Of a stretch of DNA of 64,000 nucleotides, positions 8,659-16,576 are shown piece after piece. Each line of letters opens with the position of its first letter. The first letter of the stretch is position 1. The DNA is from Candidatus Dechloromonas phosphorivorans (GTDB lineage Bacteria; Pseudomonadota; Gammaproteobacteria; Burkholderiales; Rhodocyclaceae): the NCBI GenBank assembly GCA_016709495.1, contig JADJMS010000013.1:62001-126000 (forward strand), read 5' to 3'. The notes beneath the pieces were generated by a model. That model ran no database searches. It had not been told where the DNA came from and saw nothing but the letters and a program-made list of their open reading frames with translations. The translations under genes were made by a program, and so were the position numbers.

Positions 8659-9317
8659 TCAAATTAATCGCATTCGCCATTGCCGGCCTCATCGTTTGGG
8701 TGCTCTGGCGCAACTGGGCCAGAAGCCGGCGCATTGCCTACATCGATAATTTTCCGTATGCGCGATTACTCGACAAGCGCCTCGCGACACGCCGTCCTGA
8801 ATTAAGTGAGGCGCAACGCCAAGCAGTTTTTGTTGGACTAAACGACTACTTTCAGCTTTGCCGTATCGCCGGCAAGCGCATGGTCGCCATGCCATCACAA
8901 GCGGTGGATGATGCCTGGCATGAATTCATTCTGTTTACCCGGCAGTACGACAAGTTTTGCCAAGGCGCCTTCGGGCGTTTTTTGCACCATACGCCAGCCG
9001 AGGCGATGAGCGCGCCGACTCAGGCCAGCGAAGGCATACGGCGCGCCTGGCGGCTGGCCTGCGCACGCGAGAAGATCGATCCGCAAAAACCGGATCGCCT
9101 GCCTCGGCTCTTTGCACTGGATGCCATACTGCTGATTGCCGGCGGCTTCATCTATCACCTGGACTGCATGGCAGCGCAGAAAGCCGGGCTGGGCGATGGC
9201 TACTGCGCCAGCCATATCGGTTGCGGCGGCAGTAGCGGCTGCTCTGGCGATTCGGGGAGCAGCGACAGCGGTGATGGCGGAAGCGGCTGTGGCGGAGGTT
9301 GCGGCGGCGGAGATTAA
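8655..9317 (+). CDS. Membrane-anchored glycine/cysteine-rich domain protein
   Basis: The protein has 220 residues. It begins with a signal-anchor helix (IKLIAFAIAGLIVWVLW), then a helical soluble domain with AVDDAWHEFILFTRQYDKFC and FLHHTP, a pattern shared with glycine-rich domain proteins (GRDP-like). The tail after residue ~185 is almost entirely Gly, Ser, Cys and Asp (e.g. GCGGSSGCSGDSGSSDS). The cysteines could bind metal or form disulfides. The ATG overlaps the gabD stop (ATGA), so translation is probably coupled. Function unknown. Confidence 0.75.
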   Translation: MIKLIAFAIAGLIVWVLWRNWARSRRIAYIDNFPYARLLDKRLATRRPELSEAQRQAVFVGLNDYFQLCRIAGKRMVAMPSQAVDDAWHEFILFTRQYDKFCQGAFGRFLHHTPAEAMSAPTQASEGIRRAWRLACAREKIDPQKPDRLPRLFALDAILLIAGGFIYHLDCMAAQKAGLGDGYCASHIGCGGSSGCSGDSGSSDSGDGGSGCGGGCGGGD

Positions 9318-11359
9318 TCCGGCGGTGTTTCTTCGTACACCACAACCCGGTTGCGCCCTTCATGCTTGGCCATATACAGCGCCAAGTCAGCAAACTGAGT
9401 CAGTTCATCCGGCACTTTGCCATGCTCCGGATAGGATGCGACACCGATTGAGGCGGTGAAGCGCAGGTCAAAGTTGCCAAATTTGAAGCAAATGTCGGCG
9501 ATCATCTGGCGCCAGCGTTCGGCCCGGTCAGCCGCAATCGCCAGGGGCATGCGCGGCATCAGGACGGCAAACTCTTCGCCGCCATAACGACAGAAAACGT
9601 CATCCTGGCGCACATCTGGACTGAGCGTCTCGACCAGCATCTTGAGCGCCTCGTCGCCCGCCTGATGACCGTAGGTATCGTTGATCTGCTTGAAGTGGTC
9701 GAGATCGAGCATCAGTAGCGCCAACGGATAACCCTCGCGCCGCGCCCGCGAAAGCTCACGCTCCAGCGTCTCGTCAAAATAGCGACGATTGAAGCAGCCG
9801 GTCAGAGCATCCCGTATCGCCTGTTCCTGCAAGGCAGCCTGCAACTTTTCGATCTCATCCAGTTTGAAACGCAACTGTTCGTTGATTTCATGCAGGCGAA
9901 GCTGCGCCGTTCTACGCTCCGAAATATCGCGGGTGATGCCATGCACCGCATAGGGTTTGCCTGCTTCATCAAGCAAAAGTGTCGTGACCACTTCGGCACT
10001 GACAATGCCGCCATTTTTATGGGGTTGTTCGATTTCCACTGTTGCGTAACGCGCGCTATCGTCGCCCTTGGCCAAACGCTCCAGCGAGGATGCCAAAATA
10101 GCATTTACCTTGACCAACGATTCCTGCGTCAGTGAATTTTCCATAGTTTCCGCCATCACCTCCTCGGCAGTAAATCCACGCAGACGCTCGACAGAAGGAC
10201 TAACGTAGGTAAAGCATTTGGTCGCCAGATCGAGGGTCCAGATGACATCGCTGCTTTGCTCGGCGAGCATGCGATAGCGCTCCTCACTGCGCTGGGCAAC
10301 CAGCTCCATCTCGTGACGGGCGGCAACCTCTGTCGCCAGCCGGCGATTCAGTCGGCCAAAATAGATCGCAATCAAGCCAGCAACAATGATGAGCAACACA
10401 CCAATTGCCATCAGCGGCAAAACCCAGATGGGCAGTTTCTGTGGCCGGTCTTCGTAGATCAATCCGGTAATTTTGTTATCGGCGGGCAGCATACCCAGCT
10501 CAACATAGCTTTGGGCAATCTGCAGCCAGCGCCCTTCTGACATGTGACCGATTTCAACCAACAAAGGCTGCATCAGACGCTGCATTTCAATCGCCTCGAA
10601 CATCAAATGATCCTTCTCATGACGTTTCGAATAACGCGCAAGAATCAGATCGGCAATCTCTTCGGGATGCACCATTGCATACTCACAGCCCTTGATCGCC
10701 GCCGCACGAAAAGCGCCCACCCCTTTGGGGTTGGCCTGGATGGCTTTTTCGGTGGTAAACAAGGTATCGCCATAAAAATCGATCCCGGATGAACGCGGCG
10801 TGAACATGGCGTAATTGAAACCCACTTTGTCGAGCAGGAAAGGCTCGTCCGTGGAATAGCCCGAAATGCCTTCAACCTTGCCGGAAATCAGGTCATCTGG
10901 TTCAAAACTGTGCGGCACAGCCCGGTAACGGGTAATGCCTTCACGCTTGAGATAGGCATACAACTCGGTTTCGTGCGGCATCAGCATGATGCGCCGGCCC
11001 GACAGGGCATGGACGTTGTTGGCAACCTTACTATTGGCAAGCAACACCAGTGGCGAGTGCTGCAAAATAGCGGCCAATGCCACCACCGGTTCGCCTCGCG
11101 CACGGTGCAGCGCAAGCTCGGAGGCGCCCACGCCGAACAAGGCATTCCCCTTGAGCACGGCAGCAATCGGATCATGCTCCGCACCGGCCTCAATCAGCGT
11201 TACCTCGTAGCCAGCATCACGAAAATAACCCTTTTCGATGGCTGCGTAATAACCGGCGAACTGGAATTGATGCTTCCAGTTGAGTTGCAGATTCACCTGT
11301 TCAAGCGCCCAGAGCGGGGCACAGAAAAAGGCGAAAAGAATCAGTACCTGATGGCGCAT
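9314..11359 (-). CDS. NMT1/THI5-type sensor with PAS and GGDEF diguanylate cyclase
   Basis: The protein has 681 residues. A signal peptide leads into a periplasmic NMT1/THI5-like ligand-binding domain (VNLQLNWKHQFQFAGYYAAI) to about residue 290. A transmembrane helix follows near 308-332 (LPIWVLPLMAIGVLLIIVAG), then a coiled segment, a PAS domain (MLAEQSSDVIWTLDLATK) with PAC tail (HGITRDISERR), and a GGDEF domain. The active-site loop is RYGGEEF near residue 590, so c-di-GMP synthesis is expected. The NMT1 domain family binds pyrimidine or riboflavin-like ligands. Converges with the preceding gene with a 4-base overlap. Confidence 0.9.
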   Translation of the reverse strand: MRHQVLILFAFFCAPLWALEQVNLQLNWKHQFQFAGYYAAIEKGYFRDAGYEVTLIEAGAEHDPIAAVLKGNALFGVGASELALHRARGEPVVALAAILQHSPLVLLANSKVANNVHALSGRRIMLMPHETELYAYLKREGITRYRAVPHSFEPDDLISGKVEGISGYSTDEPFLLDKVGFNYAMFTPRSSGIDFYGDTLFTTEKAIQANPKGVGAFRAAAIKGCEYAMVHPEEIADLILARYSKRHEKDHLMFEAIEMQRLMQPLLVEIGHMSEGRWLQIAQSYVELGMLPADNKITGLIYEDRPQKLPIWVLPLMAIGVLLIIVAGLIAIYFGRLNRRLATEVAARHEMELVAQRSEERYRMLAEQSSDVIWTLDLATKCFTYVSPSVERLRGFTAEEVMAETMENSLTQESLVKVNAILASSLERLAKGDDSARYATVEIEQPHKNGGIVSAEVVTTLLLDEAGKPYAVHGITRDISERRTAQLRLHEINEQLRFKLDEIEKLQAALQEQAIRDALTGCFNRRYFDETLERELSRARREGYPLALLMLDLDHFKQINDTYGHQAGDEALKMLVETLSPDVRQDDVFCRYGGEEFAVLMPRMPLAIAADRAERWRQMIADICFKFGNFDLRFTASIGVASYPEHGKVPDELTQFADLALYMAKHEGRNRVVVYEETPPD

Positions 11360-11388
11360 AAGGCAGAATTATGGGGCATCCAGTCGTC

Positions 11389-11535
11389 TCACTTGTGATA
11401 AACCCGACTACTACCACCCGAACCACCTGAACCGGGGTTGGCCACATTGTCGAACATGTTCCAGCCTTGATGTTGCGCGTAGCCAAACAATGCGAGCGCC
11501 AGAATGCCAGTGATCAGGTTGAAATTCTTGAACAT
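11389..11535 (-). CDS. 48-residue membrane peptide, last gene of the DUF4178 operon
   Basis: MFKNFNLITGILALALFGYA, a single hydrophobic helix, is followed by a short loop (QHQGWNMF) and a Gly/Ser-rich tail ending RVYHK. The ATG overlaps the stop of the DUF4178 gene by one base (TGATG), a classic arrangement for coupled translation, and the codon pattern is protein-like. It is probably a small inner-membrane partner of the operon's larger proteins. Confidence 0.7.
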   Translation of the reverse strand: MFKNFNLITGILALALFGYAQHQGWNMFDNVANPGSGGSGGSSRVYHK

Positions 11536-13493
11536 CAGTCGTCCGATCCTGAGTCACTATCCGAATCACCACTGGCAACCGGTGCATGGTCGCTTTCGGA
11601 CCACCGCCTGGCTTCGAAGGCCGCGCGGCGCAAACGGGTGAAGAAGGGGAAGATGATCAGGTAGATCATCAGCATCACGTAGTTGGACCAGCCGATGCCG
11701 CCACTGGAGATTTCCATGGTGTCACGCACCGCCACCGGTTTTTCCGTCGACATATCGGGGTCGACCGCAACATAGTAGGTACCGGGTGGAATATCGAGGA
11801 AAACCACCTCATCATCACGATTGCCTTCCGACCAACTCTCACCGTCGTCATTGCCGTAGTAATAGGCAATCTCACGTGAGGCCGGCCAGGCCTCACCGGT
11901 GGCCTTGTTGACCAGCGTCATCTCAAGACCAATCCAGTTGTTATCAAGCGATGTTCTGTTATGCACCGTAATTTTGCGCGGTTTGTCACGCACCACAAAC
12001 TCCTTGGTGGTGAGCGAGTCTTCGGCCATTTGCGGGCTGAAGTCCAGCGTCTGGCGCAGCAGCATCTGGCCGCCAACGACATAGACGAAAAACAGCTGAA
12101 TAACGGTCGCCAGCAGAGCCAGCATCCAGAACAGTCGGCAAACCCGCTTGTGCGTGGTCTCCCACGGATTCGGCTGATTGGCAAATACGCCTATCGGTTC
12201 CGGCAATTTACCAGGCAGCTTGAAGACCTCGCGCACCACGTCCGGCGCGACATAAGTGCCGAGCGACCAGGAAAGCTCGTTGCTAGTTGATTCGCGCGAC
12301 AACATCAAAGGCGGCGCCACGTAATCACTGACGCGGGTCGATTCGCCGCGCTTCACCCGCCAGGTGAATTCACCCGCCACCTGGATGACCTTGGCCGACT
12401 TGGTCGTGGCGAAGTGCTTGAATTTATGGCCATCGTAAGGAACGTCGGCAAGCTCCATCGCGCCGCTGCTGGCCGGTGGGCGCGACAGCACATCGGCCGT
12501 ATTCCAGTGGCCGTTGTACTCGGTCAGCCAGCGATAGGTAGCATTTTCGCCAGCCAGCAGGTATTCGCGCCACTCGTAGGAAATGCCGTCGATTGTGCTT
12601 TGTTTGACCAGAAAGCCTATCGCTTCAACCGGCTTGCCTTCCAGCATTCCCTTGCTGCCAAGGGGAATGCGCGGGGCGTATTTTTCATCACGATTGCCCA
12701 GCGCCTTGGACAGAATCTTGTAGTTTTCGTTAGCCGTATCGACCACCGCGCCGCAGGAGGCGCACCCCACCGCCAGAATATCTTTCGAGCGCGCCGACAT
12801 CGGCGAACCGCAACTTGGGCAACGAAAAACCTGTGCCTGCACGGTATGCGTCGGAATCGGCATACCCTGGCGCAGATTGTTCATCTTCAGCGTATCGAAG
12901 ACGACCGGTTCGCCGATGAAAAGCAGCGGCGGTGTTTCCGAATAATCCAGCGTCGCAAAGCCCGGCCCGGTTGTTGCACCACTTCGCAGATCAACCGTCG
13001 GCAGTGGATAGCCACCGCCAACTTTGAAGGGTAGTTCGCCCTGCCCGGCGATGCACTCGGCACTTTCTATATTGGTGACAGTCCACGGCCGGCTGGCCAT
13101 GACAAAACGCTGGCCAACCTGAAGTTCTTCAAACTTGGGCAAAGCTTCCTGCACATGCTCGATGAAGGAAACCACATACTCACCGCCGGCTTCGGAAAGC
13201 CAACCGGTACGCATGTCGTCGAACATCAGGTACCACTCGTTCCAGATACCCTGGCTGTACTTGATCTGGATGCGCCCGATCAGCGCAAAGTGCACGCCCT
13301 TGTAGCTACCCTCTGCCCCCAGTTGCAAGGGCGAACGATCCTCGACCAAGGCCGCCATCTTGCCGATATCCTCCAGCGCCTGATCGTGCCGGACCAGCGT
13401 GCTTTGACAATATTCGCAGACGGCAAAAATCGACGCTGCCGATTGAAAGACAACCGGCGCGCCGCAGGATGGGCAGGAAGCGGTCTGGGCCAC
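11535..13493 (-). CDS. DUF4178 domain protein with zinc ribbons and membrane segments
   Basis: The protein has 652 residues. It has an N-terminal zinc ribbon (CPSCGAP...CEYCQ) and then a DUF4178 domain (SYKGVHFALIGRIQIKYSQGIW, EWYLMF). A second zinc ribbon near residues 223-245 (CPSCGSP...CASCG) is followed by a second DUF4178-like domain (VEAIGFLVKQSTIDGISYEW). Two transmembrane helices lie near 450-475 (LFWMLALLATVIQLFFVYVVGG) and 605-620 (YVMLMIYLIIFPFF), with a periplasmic segment between. The acidic tail is Asp/Ser-rich. It is cotranscribed with the SPFH and DUF350 genes. Biochemical role unknown. Confidence 0.85.
   Translation of the reverse strand: MAQTASCPSCGAPVVFQSAASIFAVCEYCQSTLVRHDQALEDIGKMAALVEDRSPLQLGAEGSYKGVHFALIGRIQIKYSQGIWNEWYLMFDDMRTGWLSEAGGEYVVSFIEHVQEALPKFEELQVGQRFVMASRPWTVTNIESAECIAGQGELPFKVGGGYPLPTVDLRSGATTGPGFATLDYSETPPLLFIGEPVVFDTLKMNNLRQGMPIPTHTVQAQVFRCPSCGSPMSARSKDILAVGCASCGAVVDTANENYKILSKALGNRDEKYAPRIPLGSKGMLEGKPVEAIGFLVKQSTIDGISYEWREYLLAGENATYRWLTEYNGHWNTADVLSRPPASSGAMELADVPYDGHKFKHFATTKSAKVIQVAGEFTWRVKRGESTRVSDYVAPPLMLSRESTSNELSWSLGTYVAPDVVREVFKLPGKLPEPIGVFANQPNPWETTHKRVCRLFWMLALLATVIQLFFVYVVGGQMLLRQTLDFSPQMAEDSLTTKEFVVRDKPRKITVHNRTSLDNNWIGLEMTLVNKATGEAWPASREIAYYYGNDDGESWSEGNRDDEVVFLDIPPGTYYVAVDPDMSTEKPVAVRDTMEISSGGIGWSNYVMLMIYLIIFPFFTRLRRAAFEARRWSESDHAPVASGDSDSDSGSDD
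11760..11772 (-). repeat. Copy of dispersed GTTRCGGTCRAC motif
   Basis: On the minus strand it reads TGTTGCGGTCGAC inside the DUF4178 gene, encoding VAVD of YYVAVDPD. Confidence 0.65.
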
Positions 13494-13508
13494 GAGCAGC
13501 AGCAGGTG

Positions 13509-14528
13509 TTAGCTGAGCTTCTTCAGCAACTCGACTTTCTTGGCTTCGAACTCTTCTTTGGACAGAATGCCTTTTTCGACCAGACCATGCAGCTTCTCCA
13601 GGGTTGCCACAACGTCATCCGCTGAAATGGCAGCAACAGCTGCGGCTACCGGCGCAGCAGCAGGCTGCATCGCCTGCGCCATCGATTGCCCCATGACCTG
13701 ACCAAAGCCAACGCCGGCGCCGAGGCCAACGCCCATGCCGGCCATGCCACCTTCGTTGGCAGCAGCAACCGGAATACTGTTGGCGACCTGATACTGGGTA
13801 AAACGACCCATGTCGCCAATCATGTTCATGCCGATCTTCTGGTCGAGAATCTTCTGCAGCTCTTCCGGCAGCGAAACGTTCTGCACGACCAGTGAATCGA
13901 GCGTCAGTCCAAAATCAGCAAAAACCGGCGCCATCTTGAAATGCATGGCCTTGCCGAATTCATCCTGATTCGAGGCCATGTCGATGAAAGCGACGCCGGA
14001 TTCACCAAAGAGATCGGTCATCCCGGCGATCATCGTATTGCGCAACTGGCCTTCAAGCTCCTCACGCGTGTATTCGCCACGGGTGCCGGAAATCTTCTGG
14101 TAGAAGGTTTTGGCGTCACTCAGGTGGTAGGAATAAATACCAAAGGCACGCAGGCGAACAATGCCAAAATCCTTGTCGCGGATGGTAATCGGGTTGGGCG
14201 TGCCCCATTTCTGATCAAGCTGGGTGCGTTTCGATAAGAAATAGAGATCGGATTTGAACGAGGATTCAAACAGCTTGTCCCAGTTTTGCATATATGTTAG
14301 TACCGTCAAGGTTTGCGTCGTCAGCTTGTACATGCCTGGCGCGAACACATCAGCCACCGTACCTTCATTGACGAAGAGCGCCAGTTGCGAATCGCGCACC
14401 GTCAGGCTGGCGCCGTTCTGGATTTCCATCTCCTGCATCGGGAAACGCCAAGCCAGCGTCCCGTCAGACGCTTCGGTCCACTGCAGGATGTCGATAAATT
14501 GCTTCTTGATAAAGTCCATTAGCGCCAT
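13509..14528 (-). CDS. SPFH (band 7-like) protein with C-terminal SHOCT segment
   Basis: The protein has 339 residues. The SPFH-type domain spans about residues 30-240 (LTVRDSQLALFVNEGTVADV, VRLRAFGIYSYHL, GLTLDSLVVQNVSLPEELQ), as in the virion-core-like/YdjI group. A glycine/methionine-rich stretch follows, then an Ala/Pro linker and a SHOCT segment (LEKLHGLVEKGILSKEEFEAKK). SPFH proteins oligomerise on membranes and organise partners. It sits between DUF350 and DUF4178 genes with short gaps, so the three probably form one membrane complex. Confidence 0.87.
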   Translation of the reverse strand: MALMDFIKKQFIDILQWTEASDGTLAWRFPMQEMEIQNGASLTVRDSQLALFVNEGTVADVFAPGMYKLTTQTLTVLTYMQNWDKLFESSFKSDLYFLSKRTQLDQKWGTPNPITIRDKDFGIVRLRAFGIYSYHLSDAKTFYQKISGTRGEYTREELEGQLRNTMIAGMTDLFGESGVAFIDMASNQDEFGKAMHFKMAPVFADFGLTLDSLVVQNVSLPEELQKILDQKIGMNMIGDMGRFTQYQVANSIPVAAANEGGMAGMGVGLGAGVGFGQVMGQSMAQAMQPAAAPVAAAVAAISADDVVATLEKLHGLVEKGILSKEEFEAKKVELLKKLS

Positions 14529-14543
14529 AACTATCTCCTGAAA

Positions 14544-14945
14544 TTAAATGATGCAGCCGGCGTTGAGAATGCCGACACCGAGCGAGAGCGATGCAAGAAA
14601 AATTCCGGAGGCAATTTTGCCCTGCGGAATAGCTTGGTTGAGACTCGGCAGCGCCAGACGCGCCACGACGTAAACCAGAAGCTGTACAAGGCCGGCGACC
14701 ACTGCCCAGCCTATCATTGCGTAAAGGTTATGGCTGACTGCTACCGAAACGGCAATCGGCAACGCAAAGCCAACAATCGCCCCACCCAGCGTAATGGCGG
14801 CAGCGGCATTGCCTTCGCGAATCAGCGCCAGTTCGTTGTAAGGCGTGACCAGTTCATAAAGTACGGCGAAGACGCCAAGCAAAACAACGGCAGTAAGAAA
14901 ATAGCTGGCAAATGCCGGCAAACTATTGATGACCGGATCGAACAT
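14544..14945 (-). CDS. DUF350 family membrane protein
   Basis: This 133-residue protein has four predicted transmembrane helices arranged as two repeats (YFLTAVVLLGVFAVLYE, ITLGGAIVGFALPIAVSVAV, MIGWAVVAGLVQLLVYVV, GIFLASLSLGVGILNAG). The repeated glycine-rich second helices are typical of DUF350 (YjfL/UPF0719). I chose the ATG at 14945 (MFDPVINSL), which has a GGGAGA ribosome-binding site; the frame extends upstream to 14999 without a good start. It is first gene of the DUF350-SPFH-DUF4178-peptide operon. Confidence 0.85.
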   Translation of the reverse strand: MFDPVINSLPAFASYFLTAVVLLGVFAVLYELVTPYNELALIREGNAAAAITLGGAIVGFALPIAVSVAVSHNLYAMIGWAVVAGLVQLLVYVVARLALPSLNQAIPQGKIASGIFLASLSLGVGILNAGCII

Positions 14946-15002
14946 GGTTTCTCCCGGAAACGGACTGATTATGGGTGATTGTGACCCGCCGCGAAGCAAT
15001 AT

Positions 15003-15725
15003 TCAACTGTCTTGCGCCAGCCCTTGTCGAGCCAGTCCTTCAAGTACCAGATTCTCGATCAGCCGGTGCGGAATGCTCAGCTGCGGCGCCAGCATGTAAG
15101 CAGCGCCGCCGGAGAGCAGACAGACCGCATCCGGCTCTCCGGCAATCCGCGTGAAAGCACGTTCAATGGCGCCGAGCTGGGCCTCCAGGCAACCACTAAT
15201 GATCGCATCATCGGTATTGCGCGGACAGACTGCATGCTCTCCGCTGGCTAGCGGCAAGGCAGCAGTGTCACGGGCCAATGCCCGGCGCATCAGGTCCGGA
15301 CCGGGCAGGATCAAGCCGCCATGAAACTGGCCACTGGCATCAAGCGTATCGATGGTGGTCGCGGTTCCGGCCATGACGACAAGGCAAGCCGCCGCTGTCA
15401 TGCCACGCGCGCCAATCAATGCACACCAGCGGTCAACACCCAATTGAGCAGGATTTTCATAGCCATTGCGCACGCCATGCCCACCGGCCGAGGATTTCAC
15501 TTCCCGGATCAGTGTTTGCCATGGCATCAGCGCCTGGAATATGCCCGCCAGGGCATTCGCGCCAGCAACGTTGGACAGCCAGACACTACTGGGCTTCCAT
15601 TTACTGAGCAAGGCACCAAGATCGGCAATTTCAGCATGCGACAATGCGCCCTGCGCCAACCAGACATCAGCATCACGCACCCCCCATTTGATGCGCGTGT
15701 TGCCGCTATCGATACAGATGATCAT
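15003..15725 (-). CDS. coaX: Type III pantothenate kinase
   Basis: The 240-residue CoaX enzyme phosphorylates pantothenate in the first step of CoA synthesis. It belongs to the ASKHA fold. The phosphate loop is IDSGNTRIKWG at the N-terminus, GVDRWCALIGA carries the conserved Asp/Arg, and AGTATTIDTL is the second phosphate-binding segment. The start overlaps the birA stop by 4 bases, the birA-coaX pairing common in beta-proteobacteria. Confidence 0.93.
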   Translation of the reverse strand: MIICIDSGNTRIKWGVRDADVWLAQGALSHAEIADLGALLSKWKPSSVWLSNVAGANALAGIFQALMPWQTLIREVKSSAGGHGVRNGYENPAQLGVDRWCALIGARGMTAAACLVVMAGTATTIDTLDASGQFHGGLILPGPDLMRRALARDTAALPLASGEHAVCPRNTDDAIISGCLEAQLGAIERAFTRIAGEPDAVCLLSGGAAYMLAPQLSIPHRLIENLVLEGLARQGLAQDS

Positions 15726-16540
15726 AGCCGGCGTACCTCAGGAGTACTTGCAATGCGGCGCAGGCTGACATCACCGGAAAGAATGCGCTGGATGCCGCTT
15801 TCGGTTTCGAGCAACAGCGCGCCGTCGTTATCCACCCCCAGACAAATACCCAGCAATGGCGTCGCCTCATCGGCGAGAAGCTGGACCGGCTGATCCTGCC
15901 AGGCATGACGCACTTGCCATTCATTTTTCAGGCCAAAAAAGCCGTCGACCGTAACAGATTCAAGCGCCTCGCCCACAGCCACAAGAACCGCCGCCAGCAG
16001 CTCATGGCGCTCAGGCAAAACATCAAATGCCTGATTCAACCCTGCCGCTGGTTGCGGCAAATCGCCCGCCGGTTTTTGCAGGTTGATACCGATGCCAATC
16101 ACTACCTGGGTTCCCCGGCGATCCGATGCCAGCTCAATCAGGATACCGGCCAGCTTGGCAAAGCCATCACCTTGACGCAGCAAAATATCATTCGGCCATT
16201 TCAGGCAAACGCCCTGCGCGCCCAGGCCTTCCAGCCCGCGCGCCAACCCCACGCCAACCGCCAGGGAAAGCCCGGCAAGCTGACTGGCAGGGCCGTTGAA
16301 CCGCCAGAGCAGGGAGAACGTCAAACCAGCCTCTGGCGCCGAAAACCATTGCCGACCTCGCCGGCCACGTCCGGCGCTTTGTTGATCAGCGACGATGACC
16401 GTCCCCGCCGGCGCACCCCGTTCGGCACGGCGCAGCAATTCACTGCTGGTCGAATCGCACTCGGCCAGCGAGTCAACATCAAAGCGCCCGGCAAGTACGC
16501 CGAGCCGTGTTTTAAGCAGTGCGGGATCAATCAGGGTCAT
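15722..16540 (-). CDS. birA: Biotin--[acetyl-CoA-carboxylase] ligase
   Basis: The protein has 272 residues. It has the adenylate-binding signature GRGRRGRQW, the biotin-binding LTFSLLWRF and CLKWPNDIL motifs, and the small C-terminal SH3-like domain (ATPLLGICLGVDNDGALLLE). There is no N-terminal DNA-binding domain, so this is a monofunctional (group I) ligase that biotinylates carboxyl-carrier proteins and probably does not repress bio genes. It contains a dispersed motif copy at 15943-15957. Confidence 0.93.
   Translation of the reverse strand: MTLIDPALLKTRLGVLAGRFDVDSLAECDSTSSELLRRAERGAPAGTVIVADQQSAGRGRRGRQWFSAPEAGLTFSLLWRFNGPASQLAGLSLAVGVGLARGLEGLGAQGVCLKWPNDILLRQGDGFAKLAGILIELASDRRGTQVVIGIGINLQKPAGDLPQPAAGLNQAFDVLPERHELLAAVLVAVGEALESVTVDGFFGLKNEWQVRHAWQDQPVQLLADEATPLLGICLGVDNDGALLLETESGIQRILSGDVSLRRIASTPEVRRL
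15943..15957 (-). repeat. Copy of dispersed GTTRCGGTCRAC motif
   Basis: On the minus strand it reads CTGTTACGGTCGACG followed by GCTTTTTTGGCC, inside birA, encoding SVTVDGFFG. Confidence 0.7.
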
Positions 16541-16576
16541 GCGCGAATTCTACAATGCCACGCCCATCATGCCGGA

